Assembly (NCBI GenBank): GCA_012735215.1
Contig: JAAYHX010000009.1
Coordinates: forward strand, 1-64,000
Length of the DNA stretch: 64,000 nucleotides
Direction of reading: 5' to 3'
DNA from: Tissierellia bacterium
GTDB taxonomy: Bacteria > Bacillota > Clostridia > Tissierellales > Tepidimicrobiaceae
The translations under genes were made by a program, and so were the position numbers. This document shows, piece after piece, positions 7,540-16,921 of this stretch (the first letter of the stretch is position 1; each line of letters starts with the position of its first letter). The notes beneath the pieces are model-generated. The model ran no database searches. It was not told the origin of the DNA and saw only the letters and a program-made list of their open reading frames with translations.

Positions 7540-8922
7540 ATGAAAGTGATGATTGTAGGAGCAGGCAAGTTAGGATATAGATTAGCAGAAGCAATGAACA
7601 ATGAAGATATAGATGTAACCATAGTTGACATAGATGGCAGTAAACTAGAGAGAATAAGCGATCATCTTGATGTATTAGCTGTAGAAGCCAATGGAATACA
7701 GATTGGAGCTTTAAAAGAACTTGATATAGAATCCTACGACTTACTTGTTGCTGCTACAGATAGTGATGAAACAAATGCACTTATATGTACTATAGCAAAG
7801 AAGCTTAACTGTAAAAGGACAATTGCAAGAATAAGAAGCCCTGAATTTATTGAAGAATTAGCTTTTATTAAACAACAGCTGGGCATTGATCATATAATCA
7901 ACCCAGACTTAGCCATTGCTATTGAAATAGAAAGGTATATATCAAAAACTTATAATTTTTACTCAGGAGATTTTGCAAAAGGGAAGGTCTCCATGGTTGA
8001 CCTTCATTTAAGCAGTGTTAATGAATTTATAGGCAAGAAGATAAAGGAATTGGAAGGTTTGGAAGGGCTTTTAATTACTGCTATATTGAGAGATGGAGAA
8101 CTTATTATTCCTGATGGCTCTACTGAACTAAAGATAGACGATGTTTTATATGTAATAGGGAAGAGTAAGATTATAAATAAGCTTGGAGAGCGCCTTGGAA
8201 TAAATATGAACAAGAAAGAATCTAAAAAGGTCATGATCTTAGGCGGAGGGAAAATTGGATACTATTTAGCAAAGAGATTGGAAAAGCTAGGAATTAACGT
8301 GACTATAATGGAAATTGATAAAGAAAGGTGCGAGTATCTAGCGGAAAAGCTTGATCATACCTTAGTGATCTGCGGAGATGGCACCGATGTTGACATATTA
8401 AATGAGGAGGACTTAGCATCCTACGATGCCTTTGTAGGTGCTACAGGAATAGATGAGGAAAATCTCTTGATGGCACTGGTAGCAAAGCAATCTGGAGTAA
8501 ATAAGACTATTGCTAAGATAAGCAGGCCTAATTATGTTCGTATAGTGGATAAGCTGGATATAGATGTAGCTCTAAATCCTGTGGATATAACCGTAAGCAA
8601 TGTGTTAAAGTATATTAAAGGTGGCAAGGTATTATCAGTCTCTTTACTTCTAGGAGGAGAAGGAGAAGTAACAGAAATGATTGTCAGCGAGAACTCTCCT
8701 ATGGTTGGCAAACCCTTATCTAAGTTAGGACTTCCAAAAGGCATAATTGTAGGAGCAATCATTCATGATGGAGAAGTAATAATACCAAATGGAAATAGTG
8801 TAATACAAGCTAATGATAGGATAATCGTATTTTCACTTAACTCCGATATACCTATGCTGAATAAATTAATAAGCCCTGATAATAAAGGAGGCATTTTTAA
8901 TGGATTTTGGGGTAATCATTAA
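7540..8922 (+). CDS. trkA: Trk system potassium transporter regulatory subunit TrkA
   Basis: A 460-residue cytoplasmic protein made of two RCK units, each an NAD-binding RCK_N (Rossmann) plus RCK_C domain. The first dinucleotide-binding loop is VGAGKLG (about 6-12), and the second is LGGGKIG (about 231-237). Acidic strand ends (IVDID and IMEID) follow each. The duplicated form is typical of TrkA; KtrA has a single unit. It binds the membrane subunit and gates K+ uptake according to nucleotide state. The last 23 bases overlap the trkH gene in another frame, so the two are translationally coupled. Confidence 0.93.
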   Translation: MKVMIVGAGKLGYRLAEAMNNEDIDVTIVDIDGSKLERISDHLDVLAVEANGIQIGALKELDIESYDLLVAATDSDETNALICTIAKKLNCKRTIARIRSPEFIEELAFIKQQLGIDHIINPDLAIAIEIERYISKTYNFYSGDFAKGKVSMVDLHLSSVNEFIGKKIKELEGLEGLLITAILRDGELIIPDGSTELKIDDVLYVIGKSKIINKLGERLGINMNKKESKKVMILGGGKIGYYLAKRLEKLGINVTIMEIDKERCEYLAEKLDHTLVICGDGTDVDILNEEDLASYDAFVGATGIDEENLLMALVAKQSGVNKTIAKISRPNYVRIVDKLDIDVALNPVDITVSNVLKYIKGGKVLSVSLLLGGEGEVTEMIVSENSPMVGKPLSKLGLPKGIIVGAIIHDGEVIIPNGNSVIQANDRIIVFSLNSDIPMLNKLISPDNKGGIFNGFWGNH

Positions 8923-10375
8923 CGTATTGGGATATCTGCTAATAATAGAAGCTGGGCTAATGGTTCCCTCCCTATTGGTTGCTCTTTATTATGGTAGCTA
9001 TGACTGGAAGGCAATACTCTTAAGTATTATAGTAACTGGTGTAGTAGGGTTTGTGATGAGTAGGATCTTTAAGTATAAAGATGATATTCAGTCAAAAGAT
9101 GGCCTAGCAATAGTTGGGTTTGGATGGATTCTAGTATCCATATTTGGGGCATTACCTTTCATATTTTCGGATACTATTCCTTCATGGATTGATGCATTCT
9201 TTGAAACGGTGTCAGGATTTACAACTACGGGGGCCTCAATAGTTGATAATATTGAGGCATTTCCTAAAGGAGTACTGTTTTGGAGGTCCTTTACCCACTG
9301 GATTGGTGGAATGGGTATATTAGTTTTTACAGTTGCCCTATTACCAATGTTTGGCATAGGGGGTTTTCAAATGTATAAAATGGAAAGCCCTGGTCCAGCG
9401 CCAGATAGGATTGTACCTAGAGTTAGAGATACTGCTAAGATTCTATATACCATATACACTGTAATAACCCTTATAGAGATTGTTTTACTCGTTTTAGGAG
9501 GAATGTCTCTTTATGATTCAGTTCTTCATACCTTTGGTACAGTAGGTACAGGAGGTTTTGGAATTAAGGCAAATAGCGTAGGTTATTACCAAAGTACCTA
9601 TATACACTTGGTAATTGCAATATTCATGACATTATCTGGGGTAAACTTTTCCTTATATTATTTACTTATTAAAGGAAAATGGAGAGAGGTTCTAAGAAAT
9701 AGTGAGTTGAGGTTTTATTTGGGAACTATACTTTTTTCAGTATTATTTATTTCATTAAATGTTTATAGCCAAATGAAGTACAACAATTTTGGCACAGCAT
9801 TAAGGGATTCCTTTTTTCAGACATCATCCATTATAACTACTACCGGCTATGCTACAGTGGATTTTGATAAATGGCCAACCTTTAGTAAGGTAATATTGTT
9901 TGCCCTTATGTTTATAGGTGGGTGTGCTGGTTCTACGGCAGGTGGAATTAAGAACATCAGAATTGTGGTCTTGTTAAAGTCAATTAGAAGGGAGTTTTAT
10001 AGGATATTACATCCTAGAGCTGTATTACCCATAAAGATAGATGGCAGAGTTATATCCAGCAATACAGTTGCTGCCATATCAAGTTTTTTTGCTCTATTCA
10101 TACTTATATTTATAGTAAGTACTATGATAATTTCCCTAGATGGAGTTGATTTTGAAAGTGCTTCAAGTGCTGTAGCTGCTACTTTGGGGAATATTGGTCC
10201 TGCTTTTGGATTTGCAGGTCCAGCCAGAAGCTATAGTGGATTCAGTAATTTATCAAAATTGGTTATGTCTGCTTGTATGTTATTAGGGAGACTAGAAGTA
10301 TTTACACTAATGATACTATTTAATCCAAGTATTTGGAAATATGAAGCCTTTTCTAGAAATGGTAAGCATTATTAA
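8900..10375 (+). CDS. trkH: Trk/Ktr potassium uptake membrane subunit, TrkH family
   Basis: A 491-residue polytopic membrane protein with the four pore-loop repeats of the SKT superfamily. Filter segments are seen as TVSGFTTTGAS (about 108-118), GTVGTGGFG (about 214-222), SSIITTTGYAT (about 312-322) and AATLGNIGPAFG (about 430-441). The GGMGILVF and GGCAGSTAGGIKN motifs are classic for TrkH. The start overlaps the end of trkA and has GGAGG at a good distance. Together with TrkA it makes a complete potassium uptake system. Confidence 0.93.
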   Translation: MDFGVIINVLGYLLIIEAGLMVPSLLVALYYGSYDWKAILLSIIVTGVVGFVMSRIFKYKDDIQSKDGLAIVGFGWILVSIFGALPFIFSDTIPSWIDAFFETVSGFTTTGASIVDNIEAFPKGVLFWRSFTHWIGGMGILVFTVALLPMFGIGGFQMYKMESPGPAPDRIVPRVRDTAKILYTIYTVITLIEIVLLVLGGMSLYDSVLHTFGTVGTGGFGIKANSVGYYQSTYIHLVIAIFMTLSGVNFSLYYLLIKGKWREVLRNSELRFYLGTILFSVLFISLNVYSQMKYNNFGTALRDSFFQTSSIITTTGYATVDFDKWPTFSKVILFALMFIGGCAGSTAGGIKNIRIVVLLKSIRREFYRILHPRAVLPIKIDGRVISSNTVAAISSFFALFILIFIVSTMIISLDGVDFESASSAVAATLGNIGPAFGFAGPARSYSGFSNLSKLVMSACMLLGRLEVFTLMILFNPSIWKYEAFSRNGKHY

Positions 10376-10380
10376 TAATC

Positions 10381-10407
10381 AAAACACCAGTACATACTGG
10401 TGTTTTT
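10381..10407. terminator. Bidirectional terminator
   Basis: AAAACACCAGTA (10381-10392) and TACTGGTGTTTT pair around CA and are followed by T-runs. It separates trkH from the convergent nucleoid-associated protein gene. Confidence 0.85.
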
Positions 10408-11416
10408 ATTTTCCCTGCAATTCCTTAATATTCTTCAGGATAATAGAAATAGTTCCATCAGGATTGTTTATGAACTCCACATGGTTGCTTTCGGTTAAGT
10501 AGGATACGGGGATCTTTATTTCTATGCCATTGTTTGCTACAAGCTTTTGAGTTTTAGGAACTTTCTTCTCCAGACTTTCGCTTACTGGTATTACCCTTTC
10601 AGTTAAACCTCTTTTAGCTATTTCCTCATCATACTTATCATATAGTTCTACATTGTTTTTAAATACTTTAGATTTTATATGGTCTATATCTATTGAATTA
10701 GTGTCCTCAATACTTTCAACTATAGCCTTTTTCATTTCTGCTAGCTTTTCAATATCGTTCTCATAGTATTCTTTAATCATCTTCTTAGATACCTTGTTCA
10801 CTATATCTATTTTTTCCTTATCCGATAGTATAGGTTCTAATTTTAATATGTGTTTTGATATATAGTAATCCTTTTCTCCATTGATCTCATATTTTTTCTC
10901 TTTTAATAATAGGGAATAATCCTCTAAGTTGATAATTATGAATTCATCTACTTTTTGATTTTCATTGGGCAGGGCTGTTTTTTGCTTTGTAATGATATTT
11001 AGCCTGCCTTCAGAAGATTCATCTACATAATGCATGTAGGACGATTTATAGTTGAATATGAAGAATCCTAAATATCTTATTCCTTCTCTTAAAAAGAGTG
11101 AGCAAACCAAATCACAGGCAGGTATTGTTGTATTTTCAGCCATTACATCATACATTATCTGAGCAAACTCTATAGTTTTTTCTCTAAAGGTGAGGCTGTT
11201 TTCTGAAACTTCTATTGCTAGTTCTCCGATTGGGTTGTTGTTTATGTCAAAAGCTACTTTTCTAATGTCAATATCATTGAAGGCCTTTTCTATATGATTT
11301 GCAATAAAATCCATTATTTCTCCCTTAAAGGGATGTTCTTTTTCTGAGAATAAAGGAAGGCCTGTTGAATTATCCAAGACATGAAGTATCATCTTCTCAA
11401 CACTTATACTGCTCAA
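10406..11416 (-). CDS. Nucleoid-associated protein, NdpA/YejK (NA37) family
   Basis: A 336-residue cytoplasmic protein matching the 37-kDa nucleoid-associated protein family. Recognisable points are the N-terminal ...VEKMILHVLDN segment, the ACDLVCSLF...YLGFFIFNYKSSYMHYVD block (about 100-130), and the C-terminal ...IPVSYLTESNHVEFINNPDGTISIILKNI. The start is TTG at 11414-11416 with AAAGGAG upstream. Homologs bind DNA or copurify with the nucleoid; their exact role is poorly known. It lies downstream of the CssRS-like pair but after a terminator, so it is probably a separate unit. Confidence 0.8.
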   Translation of the reverse strand: MSSISVEKMILHVLDNSTGLPLFSEKEHPFKGEIMDFIANHIEKAFNDIDIRKVAFDINNNPIGELAIEVSENSLTFREKTIEFAQIMYDVMAENTTIPACDLVCSLFLREGIRYLGFFIFNYKSSYMHYVDESSEGRLNIITKQKTALPNENQKVDEFIIINLEDYSLLLKEKKYEINGEKDYYISKHILKLEPILSDKEKIDIVNKVSKKMIKEYYENDIEKLAEMKKAIVESIEDTNSIDIDHIKSKVFKNNVELYDKYDEEIAKRGLTERVIPVSESLEKKVPKTQKLVANNGIEIKIPVSYLTESNHVEFINNPDGTISIILKNIKELQGK

Positions 11417-11480
11417 TTAAACTTCTCCTTTCATAAAGACATATACTAATTATAATTTGTAAAATTTTAATATACAAGCA

Positions 11481-11507
11481 AAAAAGGCTAGCTTTTATAC
11501 TAGCCTT
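11481..11507 (-). terminator. Terminator overlapping the histidine kinase stop codon
   Basis: On the minus strand AAGGCTAG and CTAGCCTT pair around eight bases and are followed by TTTT. The stop codon of the kinase gene (11500-11502) lies inside the stem. Confidence 0.75.
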
Positions 11508-12879
11508 GATTATTATTATCTTTAGGTATCTCCACATAGAAGGATACCCCTTCTTCTTCATTTTGGGCCCATACTCTTGCATTATACATGTTCACAATCC
11601 TTTGAACAATTGCCAATCCCAATCCAAATTGTCCCTTCTGTCCCTTGTTGAATCTAGTAAACAGGGTCTCCAATACTTCAGCTTCTATATTGGGTCCGTC
11701 ATTCCAAATCTTTAGTAATGCTTTCTTATCTTCCTCATGGGTTAAAGATATGAGGACAGTGTTATTTGCATATCTGATTTGATTATCCAATAGGTTCTCT
11801 ATTACTAGCCTCCACTGTTCTATATCTCCCTTTATGTTCATAGGGGAAAGCTCCAACTGCCAATCTATATCCTTTCTATTCCAGGCTAATCTTTCCACCA
11901 CATCCTTTATCAGCTCATCCAAGGAAAAGTCCTGCATGGTTATGCCCTTCAGATCTATATTATCCAGTTTGGTAATATAGAGTATATTTTTAATACGCTT
12001 TTCTAGCCTTTCAGCTTCCTCATCTATGACCTTTACCGAACAGTCCAGATCACCTTTTGGATAAATTCCATCACTAATTGCCTGGGCATAGCTGCGAATT
12101 ACCATTACTGGGGTTTTCAACTCATGGGAGATGTTTTGCAGAAAGGATTGCTGCATTTCTTTTTGATTTATAAGCTGATTTCTCAGCCATTCTATGGATT
12201 TGCCCAGCCTTCCTATTTCATCCTCCCTATCCACATCTATAGGTTCATTCCATTCGTAATTGGCCAGCTTATTTACCTTTTTCTCCAAGCTAACTAGTGG
12301 CCTAGATAGGTATTTGGCAAGCAAGATGGCAGGGATCCAACCTAATAGAAAAACTGCTGTAGTCACTAGTGCTAACCGTTTAAACAGGTTTTGAACCATA
12401 TCCTGCCTATAGGAATCCCACATATAGGATACCAAATATACATCTTGATTGGCGGCTTTTCCCTTAGTGATCACATAGAAGATCTTTTCATCTCCGACTG
12501 TTCCCCTATATCTCTGGCTGTTGTCCAGTTGAAGCTGAGCTTGTAGCTTAACCTGTTCAACAAAATTTGTTTCCAAGGGGGAAGTGAAGAAGATCTGATA
12601 GTCATCCATTAGGAAAAAGTGGTTTACCGTTCGGATACTCTCTAGAGCCTGCCTTGTATCCCCTAAATCATCGGATTGAAGAAATTCCCTAAGGGAGGGC
12701 AGATCATATCGATTGAACATTAAGTTTTGTGCAGATTCTATTGTAACGTATATTTCCTCAGTGAAAAAGCTTCTTAAGGTTAGGGGTAGGATTATGGTCA
12801 AAACTAGTGACATGAACAGGGTAATTGCGGCAAAGACCATCCAGATTTGAACTGATAAGGGTTTGTTTTTTATCCTCAT
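11500..12879 (-). CDS. cssS: Sensor histidine kinase, CssS-like (secretion/heat stress)
   Basis: A 459-residue membrane kinase. Two membrane segments (about 10-33 and 165-190) flank an extracytoplasmic sensor. HAMP follows at about 185-240, HisKA with FLQNISHELKTPVMVIRSYAQ (phospho-His near 250), and an ATPase domain with N-box ENLLDNQIRYANN, NDGPNI and GQFGLGLAIVQRI. The segments IKNKPLSVQIW, GWIPAILLAKYLSRPLVS and DGIYPKGDL resemble B. subtilis CssS closely as I remember it. CssS senses misfolded secreted protein and induces htrA-type proteases. An HtrA gene lies divergently just beyond its partner regulator, which supports the call. It overlaps the regulator by four bases. Confidence 0.82.
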   Translation of the reverse strand: MRIKNKPLSVQIWMVFAAITLFMSLVLTIILPLTLRSFFTEEIYVTIESAQNLMFNRYDLPSLREFLQSDDLGDTRQALESIRTVNHFFLMDDYQIFFTSPLETNFVEQVKLQAQLQLDNSQRYRGTVGDEKIFYVITKGKAANQDVYLVSYMWDSYRQDMVQNLFKRLALVTTAVFLLGWIPAILLAKYLSRPLVSLEKKVNKLANYEWNEPIDVDREDEIGRLGKSIEWLRNQLINQKEMQQSFLQNISHELKTPVMVIRSYAQAISDGIYPKGDLDCSVKVIDEEAERLEKRIKNILYITKLDNIDLKGITMQDFSLDELIKDVVERLAWNRKDIDWQLELSPMNIKGDIEQWRLVIENLLDNQIRYANNTVLISLTHEEDKKALLKIWNDGPNIEAEVLETLFTRFNKGQKGQFGLGLAIVQRIVNMYNARVWAQNEEEGVSFYVEIPKDNNNQG

Positions 12880-13538
12880 ATGACAATCATCCTATATCCA
12901 TGGCCGTAAATGGTTTCAATATTTAAATCAGGCATCTTTTTTCTAAGCCTCCTTACCAAATCATCTACTACCCTATCTGTACCGAAGTAATCTTCTCCCC
13001 ATAAGGCCTTGAGAATCTGTTCCCTAGATAAAGCCTGATTCCTATTTTTAATAAGGTATTCTAGCAAATCAAATTCCTTGGAAGTAAGATTTATTACCTT
13101 TTCACCTTTTCTTACCCTCCTGCTTCTTTCATCAATACTATAAGGAGGAAAGTTTACAATCTCCAAGGGCATCTTATATACCCTTTCCAACAATTTTTTT
13201 GTGCGAATAACCAGCTCCCTTGGCAGGAAGGGCTTAGATAGGTAGTCGTCACTGCCCAATTCTAATCCTAGGATTCTATCGATATCTGCATCCCTTGCTG
13301 AAATGAATATGACTGGTATATGAGGGGTAGCAGATTTTATCTCCTTTATTATCTGATATCCGTCTATATCTGGCAGCATTATATCCAATATCCATATATC
13401 AGGAGGATTATTTATTGAGTTTAAGGCCTCTTCCCCTGTGAAGAAGGATGTCACAATCCAACCTTCCTTTTTCAAGTAGGTGGATAAAATCAAATTTAAG
13501 TTTTTATCATCCTCTACTAAATATATCTTATAGCCCAC
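12876..13538 (-). CDS. cssR: OmpR-family response regulator, CssR-like
   Basis: A 220-residue regulator with an N-terminal receiver domain (phospho-acceptor Asp in WILDIMLPDIDGY near 54; VIFISARDAD; Lys in DYLSKPFLPRE near 102) and a C-terminal winged helix (LTSKEFDLLEYLIKNRNQALSREQIL; GTDRVVDDLVRRLRKKM; IETIYGHGYRMI). Its stop overlaps the kinase start by four bases, so the two form a coupled pair. The divergent HtrA gene is the expected target, as in the CssRS system of Bacillus. It is transcribed away from htrA through a shared 205-base control region. Confidence 0.85.
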   Translation of the reverse strand: MGYKIYLVEDDKNLNLILSTYLKKEGWIVTSFFTGEEALNSINNPPDIWILDIMLPDIDGYQIIKEIKSATPHIPVIFISARDADIDRILGLELGSDDYLSKPFLPRELVIRTKKLLERVYKMPLEIVNFPPYSIDERSRRVRKGEKVINLTSKEFDLLEYLIKNRNQALSREQILKALWGEDYFGTDRVVDDLVRRLRKKMPDLNIETIYGHGYRMIVI

Positions 13539-13698
13539 TTATATCTACTCCTTAAACCTGTGAATAATACTTTTGTTAAAATATTATATCAAAATGGGTA
13601 ATATATTTCATGGCAACTTCTTGTAATAATTATGGTAAATTGTGAAAAGGAAAGAGGCTATTTATTACAAAAAACCGTATTTTATTTATATTTATTTT

Positions 13699-13722
13699 AC
13701 ATTTATTTAATATGATAAATGT
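13699..13722. promoter_or_regulatory. Inverted repeat upstream of htrA, candidate CssR operator
   Basis: ACATTTAT (13699-13706) and ATAAATGT (13715-13722) are perfect inverted copies eight bases apart, with partial extension by TTT/AAA. The repeat sits in the cssR-htrA divergent gap, just before the htrA ribosome binding site. It could be an operator or a 5' UTR hairpin. Confidence 0.4.
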
Positions 13723-13743
13723 GAAATGGAAGGAGGCATGTGT

Positions 13744-14976
13744 ATGGATAATGACAAAAGGGATTTAGATAGGACCTTGGAAATAATTGAAGGTATAAAT
13801 AGAGAAATAGTAGAAAGTGATAAGACAGGTTTACAAGATAAGGATAACTTAGCAAATAACAAGGATAAGAATTCAAGGAAAAACAGCATATTGAAATATA
13901 TAGCTATAGCAGTAATTTCTTCACTGATAGGAGGCATAATATCTCCCTTTATAGTATTAAAGTATATGGATATGAACCAAGAGGAAGTAGAGATTAATAA
14001 TCCTAATGGGACTATAAACATAGAAAGCATACTAGAAAAAAGTGAAGGCGGAAGTAATGTAGCCTTGGTTGCTGAAAGTGCAATGGAAAGTGTTGTAGGC
14101 ATTACTACTGTAAGGATTCAACAATATGGATTCTTTCAGCAGGAGGTAGATGGGGTAGGTTCTGGTGTCATAGTAGATAGCAATGGTTATATACTTACCA
14201 ATGCCCATGTTATTGATAATGGTAAAGCAGGCAACATAAAGGTGCTTTTGAATAATGGAGATGAAAAGGAAGCTAAGGTGTTATGGTATGATTCCCTATT
14301 GGACTTAGCCATGATAAAGGTTGAAGCTAGTGGGCTGCCAGCAGCTAAGCTAGGGGATTCAGATAACCTAGTAATAGGGGAGACAGTAGTTGCCATCGGC
14401 AACCCCTTGGGTTTAGAATTTCAGAGTACTGTAACATCAGGAATAATAAGCGGTCTTCATAGATCCATAAATGTTGATGGGAATGTAATTGAGGATTTGA
14501 TACAAACTGATGCCTCTATCAATCCTGGGAACAGCGGTGGACCCTTATTAAATGCAAGGGGAGAGGTAATTGGAATAAACACTGCTAAGATTACTTCTGG
14601 AGAAGGTTTAGGTTTTGCTATTCCAATTAATTTAGTAAAACCTGTTATAGAACAGATAATAAAAACTGGAAACTTCAGGTCAGTATACATTGGTATTGTA
14701 GGTACAGAAGTTGAACTATATGAAAGGCAGTTGGGAGTAGATCTACCAGCAGATAAGGGAGTAATTATAATCAATGTGGAAAGCAATTCACCAGCAGATA
14801 AGGCTGGCTTAACTAATGGAGATATAATTATCAAGATAGATGATAAGGAGATTCAAACCATGAGCCAGTTGAAAAAATCCCTTTTCAATTATGGAAAGGG
14901 TGATAAGGCTAAACTATCCATACTGAGAAATGGAAGCGAAAGGACAATAGAAATAGAGTTTACCCAAGTTAAATAA
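13744..14976 (+). CDS. htrA: Membrane-anchored HtrA/DegP-type serine protease (S1C) with PDZ domain
   Basis: A 410-residue quality-control protease. After a charged cytoplasmic tail of about 45 residues there is one membrane helix (about 50-73), then the trypsin-like domain with His in LTNAHVI, Asp in LLDLAMIKV and Ser in INPGNSGGPL. A single PDZ domain follows (VINVESNSPADKAGLTNGDIII). The catalytic triad is complete. An ATG at 13726 lies on the Shine-Dalgarno, so ATG at 13744 is the better start. It degrades damaged proteins on the outer face of the membrane. The divergent CssRS-like pair probably induces it under secretion stress. Confidence 0.92.
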   Translation: MDNDKRDLDRTLEIIEGINREIVESDKTGLQDKDNLANNKDKNSRKNSILKYIAIAVISSLIGGIISPFIVLKYMDMNQEEVEINNPNGTINIESILEKSEGGSNVALVAESAMESVVGITTVRIQQYGFFQQEVDGVGSGVIVDSNGYILTNAHVIDNGKAGNIKVLLNNGDEKEAKVLWYDSLLDLAMIKVEASGLPAAKLGDSDNLVIGETVVAIGNPLGLEFQSTVTSGIISGLHRSINVDGNVIEDLIQTDASINPGNSGGPLLNARGEVIGINTAKITSGEGLGFAIPINLVKPVIEQIIKTGNFRSVYIGIVGTEVELYERQLGVDLPADKGVIIINVESNSPADKAGLTNGDIIIKIDDKEIQTMSQLKKSLFNYGKGDKAKLSILRNGSERTIEIEFTQVK

Positions 14977-15035
14977 TATCTATAAAAATTATTAATACCC
15001 CCCTTATTTATTATAGATATATTTAATTGGTAAAT

Positions 15036-15084
15036 TAGCCTCCTTTAGATTAAAATTATTTTTGAAAAAATCTAAAGGGGGCTA
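15036..15084 (+). promoter_or_regulatory. 16-base-pair hairpin that sequesters the next gene's ribosome binding site
   Basis: TAGCCTCCTTTAGATT (15036-15051) pairs along its whole length with AATCTAAAGGGGGCTA (15069-15084), with one G-U pair in RNA. The right arm contains the AAGGGGG Shine-Dalgarno of the gene starting at 15090. It might double as the htrA terminator, but no T-run follows. A translational switch or RNA thermometer is possible. Confidence 0.5.
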
Positions 15085-15089
15085 CTTTC

Positions 15090-15554
15090 ATGACAAAGGA
15101 ACAATTGATAGAATCAGTAAGAGAAGAAGCTGAAGGCTATTTTAGAAGAGGTGAATTTTTCTGCTCAGAAGCAGTTGCTCAAACTATAAACCATTTACTT
15201 GGAAAACCCTATGATGACAATATAGTTCGAATGGCATCTGGATTCCCAATTGGAATGGGCAAAGCCGGCTGCTTATGTGGAGCAGTAAGTGGAGGCCAAA
15301 TGGCTCTTGGTATGGCTTATGGAAGAGTTCATGGAGAACCAATGAATGAGAAGATGTTCCCTATATCAAAGGCTCTACATGACTTTATTAAAGAAGAATA
15401 TGGTTCCACTTGCTGTAGAGTTATAACTAGACAATGGGCAGGAGATAACTTCCAAAGTCCAGAAAGAAAGCAACACTGTATAGCCATAACTGGAAAAGTA
15501 GCAGCTTGGGTAGCTGAAAAACTTATAGAAGATGGTGTTGTTAAAGTAGACTAG
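15090..15554 (+). CDS. C_GCAxxG_C_C family protein
   Basis: A 154-residue cysteine-rich protein. The family signature is plain: FFCSEAVAQ near 24, KAGCLCGAVSGGQMALG (the GCAxxG core appears as CLCGAVSGG) near 57-70, and STCCRVI near 109, with a later HC pair near 133. Spaced cysteines suggest binding of a metal or redox centre. The function is not established for the family, which is common in anaerobes. Its ribosome binding site is buried in a strong hairpin, which suggests control at translation. Confidence 0.82.
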   Translation: MTKEQLIESVREEAEGYFRRGEFFCSEAVAQTINHLLGKPYDDNIVRMASGFPIGMGKAGCLCGAVSGGQMALGMAYGRVHGEPMNEKMFPISKALHDFIKEEYGSTCCRVITRQWAGDNFQSPERKQHCIAITGKVAAWVAEKLIEDGVVKVD

Positions 15555-15570
15555 ATGTATATACTTATTA

Positions 15571-15600
15571 AAAGGCCCCTCGTGAATGAGGGGCCTTACT
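15571..15600. terminator. Bidirectional terminator
   Basis: AAGGCCCCTC (15572-15581) and GAGGGGCCTT (15588-15597) are perfect arms around six bases. It lies between two convergent genes. Confidence 0.8.
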
Positions 15601-15614
15601 CTTGTTATTATCAT

Positions 15615-16826
15615 CTATTTTGCATTGTTTTCAACAATCTTCACGATTAACTGAGAGGCAAGTTTCATGGATTCTGTTGGTATTAGCTCAAATCTTCCAT
15701 GGTAGTTGTACCCACCTGAGAATAGGTTTGGACAGGGAAGTCCCATATAGGAAAGCCTTGCTCCATCTGTACCACCTCTAATTGGCTTGATAATTGGTTT
15801 GATGTTAAGCTCTTCCATGGATTTCTTGGCTAGTTCAATTATTTCCATATGGGGTTCAATCTTTTCCTTCATGTTATAGTAGCTATCCTTAATCTCAAGG
15901 TCTATTATATTTCCATACTTATTGTTCAGGAAGTCTACAACCTTTTGCATATATTCCTTCTTGTACTCAAATTTTTCCTTAGAGTGATCCCTGATGATAT
16001 ATCTCATTACAGTGTGGTCTACACTTCCTGATAGGTCTACTAATAAGTAAAATCCTTCATATCCTTCAGTATATTCGGGCTTTTCATTTACGGGCAGCAT
16101 ATTTTCAATTTCCATAGCTACTCTTAAGGAGTTGATCATAACATTTTTTGCAGTACCTGGATGGACATTTTTACCCTGGATTTCTATTTTTGCGCTTGCA
16201 GCATTGAAGTTTTCATATTCTAGTTCTCCTAGAGGACCACCATCTATAGTGTAGGCAAAATCTGCCCCAAAACCTTCTACATCAAATAGGTCTGCTCCCC
16301 TACCAATTTCCTCATCTGGTGTAAATGCTATTTTTATATCTCCATGCTTGATTTCTGGATGTGAAACTAGGTATTCAACTGCATCCATGATGGCAGCGAT
16401 TCCCGCCTTGTCGTCAGCTCCTAGAAGAGTTGTTCCATCAGTGGTAATTAGCTCTTTACCTACCAAATCCTTTAGGGAAGGAAACTCTTCAACTGTCATG
16501 CTGTATTCATCATTAAGTTTAATGTCTCCACCTTGATAGATAAAAATTTGTGGATTTGTACATTTTCCGTCCATGTCAGGGCTAGTATCCAAATGGGCAA
16601 TAAAGCCAATTGTTGGTACTTCTTTATCAATGTTTGATTTTAGGGTGGCATATACATAGCCGTTTTTATCCTGTCTTGCATCCTCTAAGCCTAGCTCCTT
16701 TAATTCCTCTACTAATAGAGCCCCTAGTTCCAATTGGCCTTTTGTACTAGGGCAGCTTTGGCTATTCTCATCAGCCTTAGTGTCTATGGCTATGTACTTT
16801 TTGAATCTTTCTACAATCTTTTCCAT
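15615..16826 (-). CDS. pepT: Peptidase T (tripeptide aminopeptidase, M20B)
   Basis: A 403-residue cytoplasmic dizinc exopeptidase. Metal and catalytic motifs are in order: FIAHLDTSPD (about 76-85), LLGADDKAGIAAI (about 137-149), FTPDEEIGRGADLFD (about 175-189, with catalytic Glu-Glu), FAYTIDGGPLGELEYE, the bridging-domain GKNVHPGTAK, and PIRGGTDGARLSYMGLPCPNLFSGG at the C-terminus. The length equals that of E. coli PepT. It removes N-terminal residues from tripeptides in peptide catabolism, fitting the several other peptidases in this window. It appears monocistronic. Confidence 0.95.
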   Translation of the reverse strand: MEKIVERFKKYIAIDTKADENSQSCPSTKGQLELGALLVEELKELGLEDARQDKNGYVYATLKSNIDKEVPTIGFIAHLDTSPDMDGKCTNPQIFIYQGGDIKLNDEYSMTVEEFPSLKDLVGKELITTDGTTLLGADDKAGIAAIMDAVEYLVSHPEIKHGDIKIAFTPDEEIGRGADLFDVEGFGADFAYTIDGGPLGELEYENFNAASAKIEIQGKNVHPGTAKNVMINSLRVAMEIENMLPVNEKPEYTEGYEGFYLLVDLSGSVDHTVMRYIIRDHSKEKFEYKKEYMQKVVDFLNNKYGNIIDLEIKDSYYNMKEKIEPHMEIIELAKKSMEELNIKPIIKPIRGGTDGARLSYMGLPCPNLFSGGYNYHGRFELIPTESMKLASQLIVKIVENNAK

Positions 16827-16921
16827 TCTATCATCCTTTTCTATTAATTTTGATATTTTAATTTTATATTAAAGCTTTTTTATACACAAGTACAGTCCTT
16901 TAAATATTTATAGAGGGGTAT

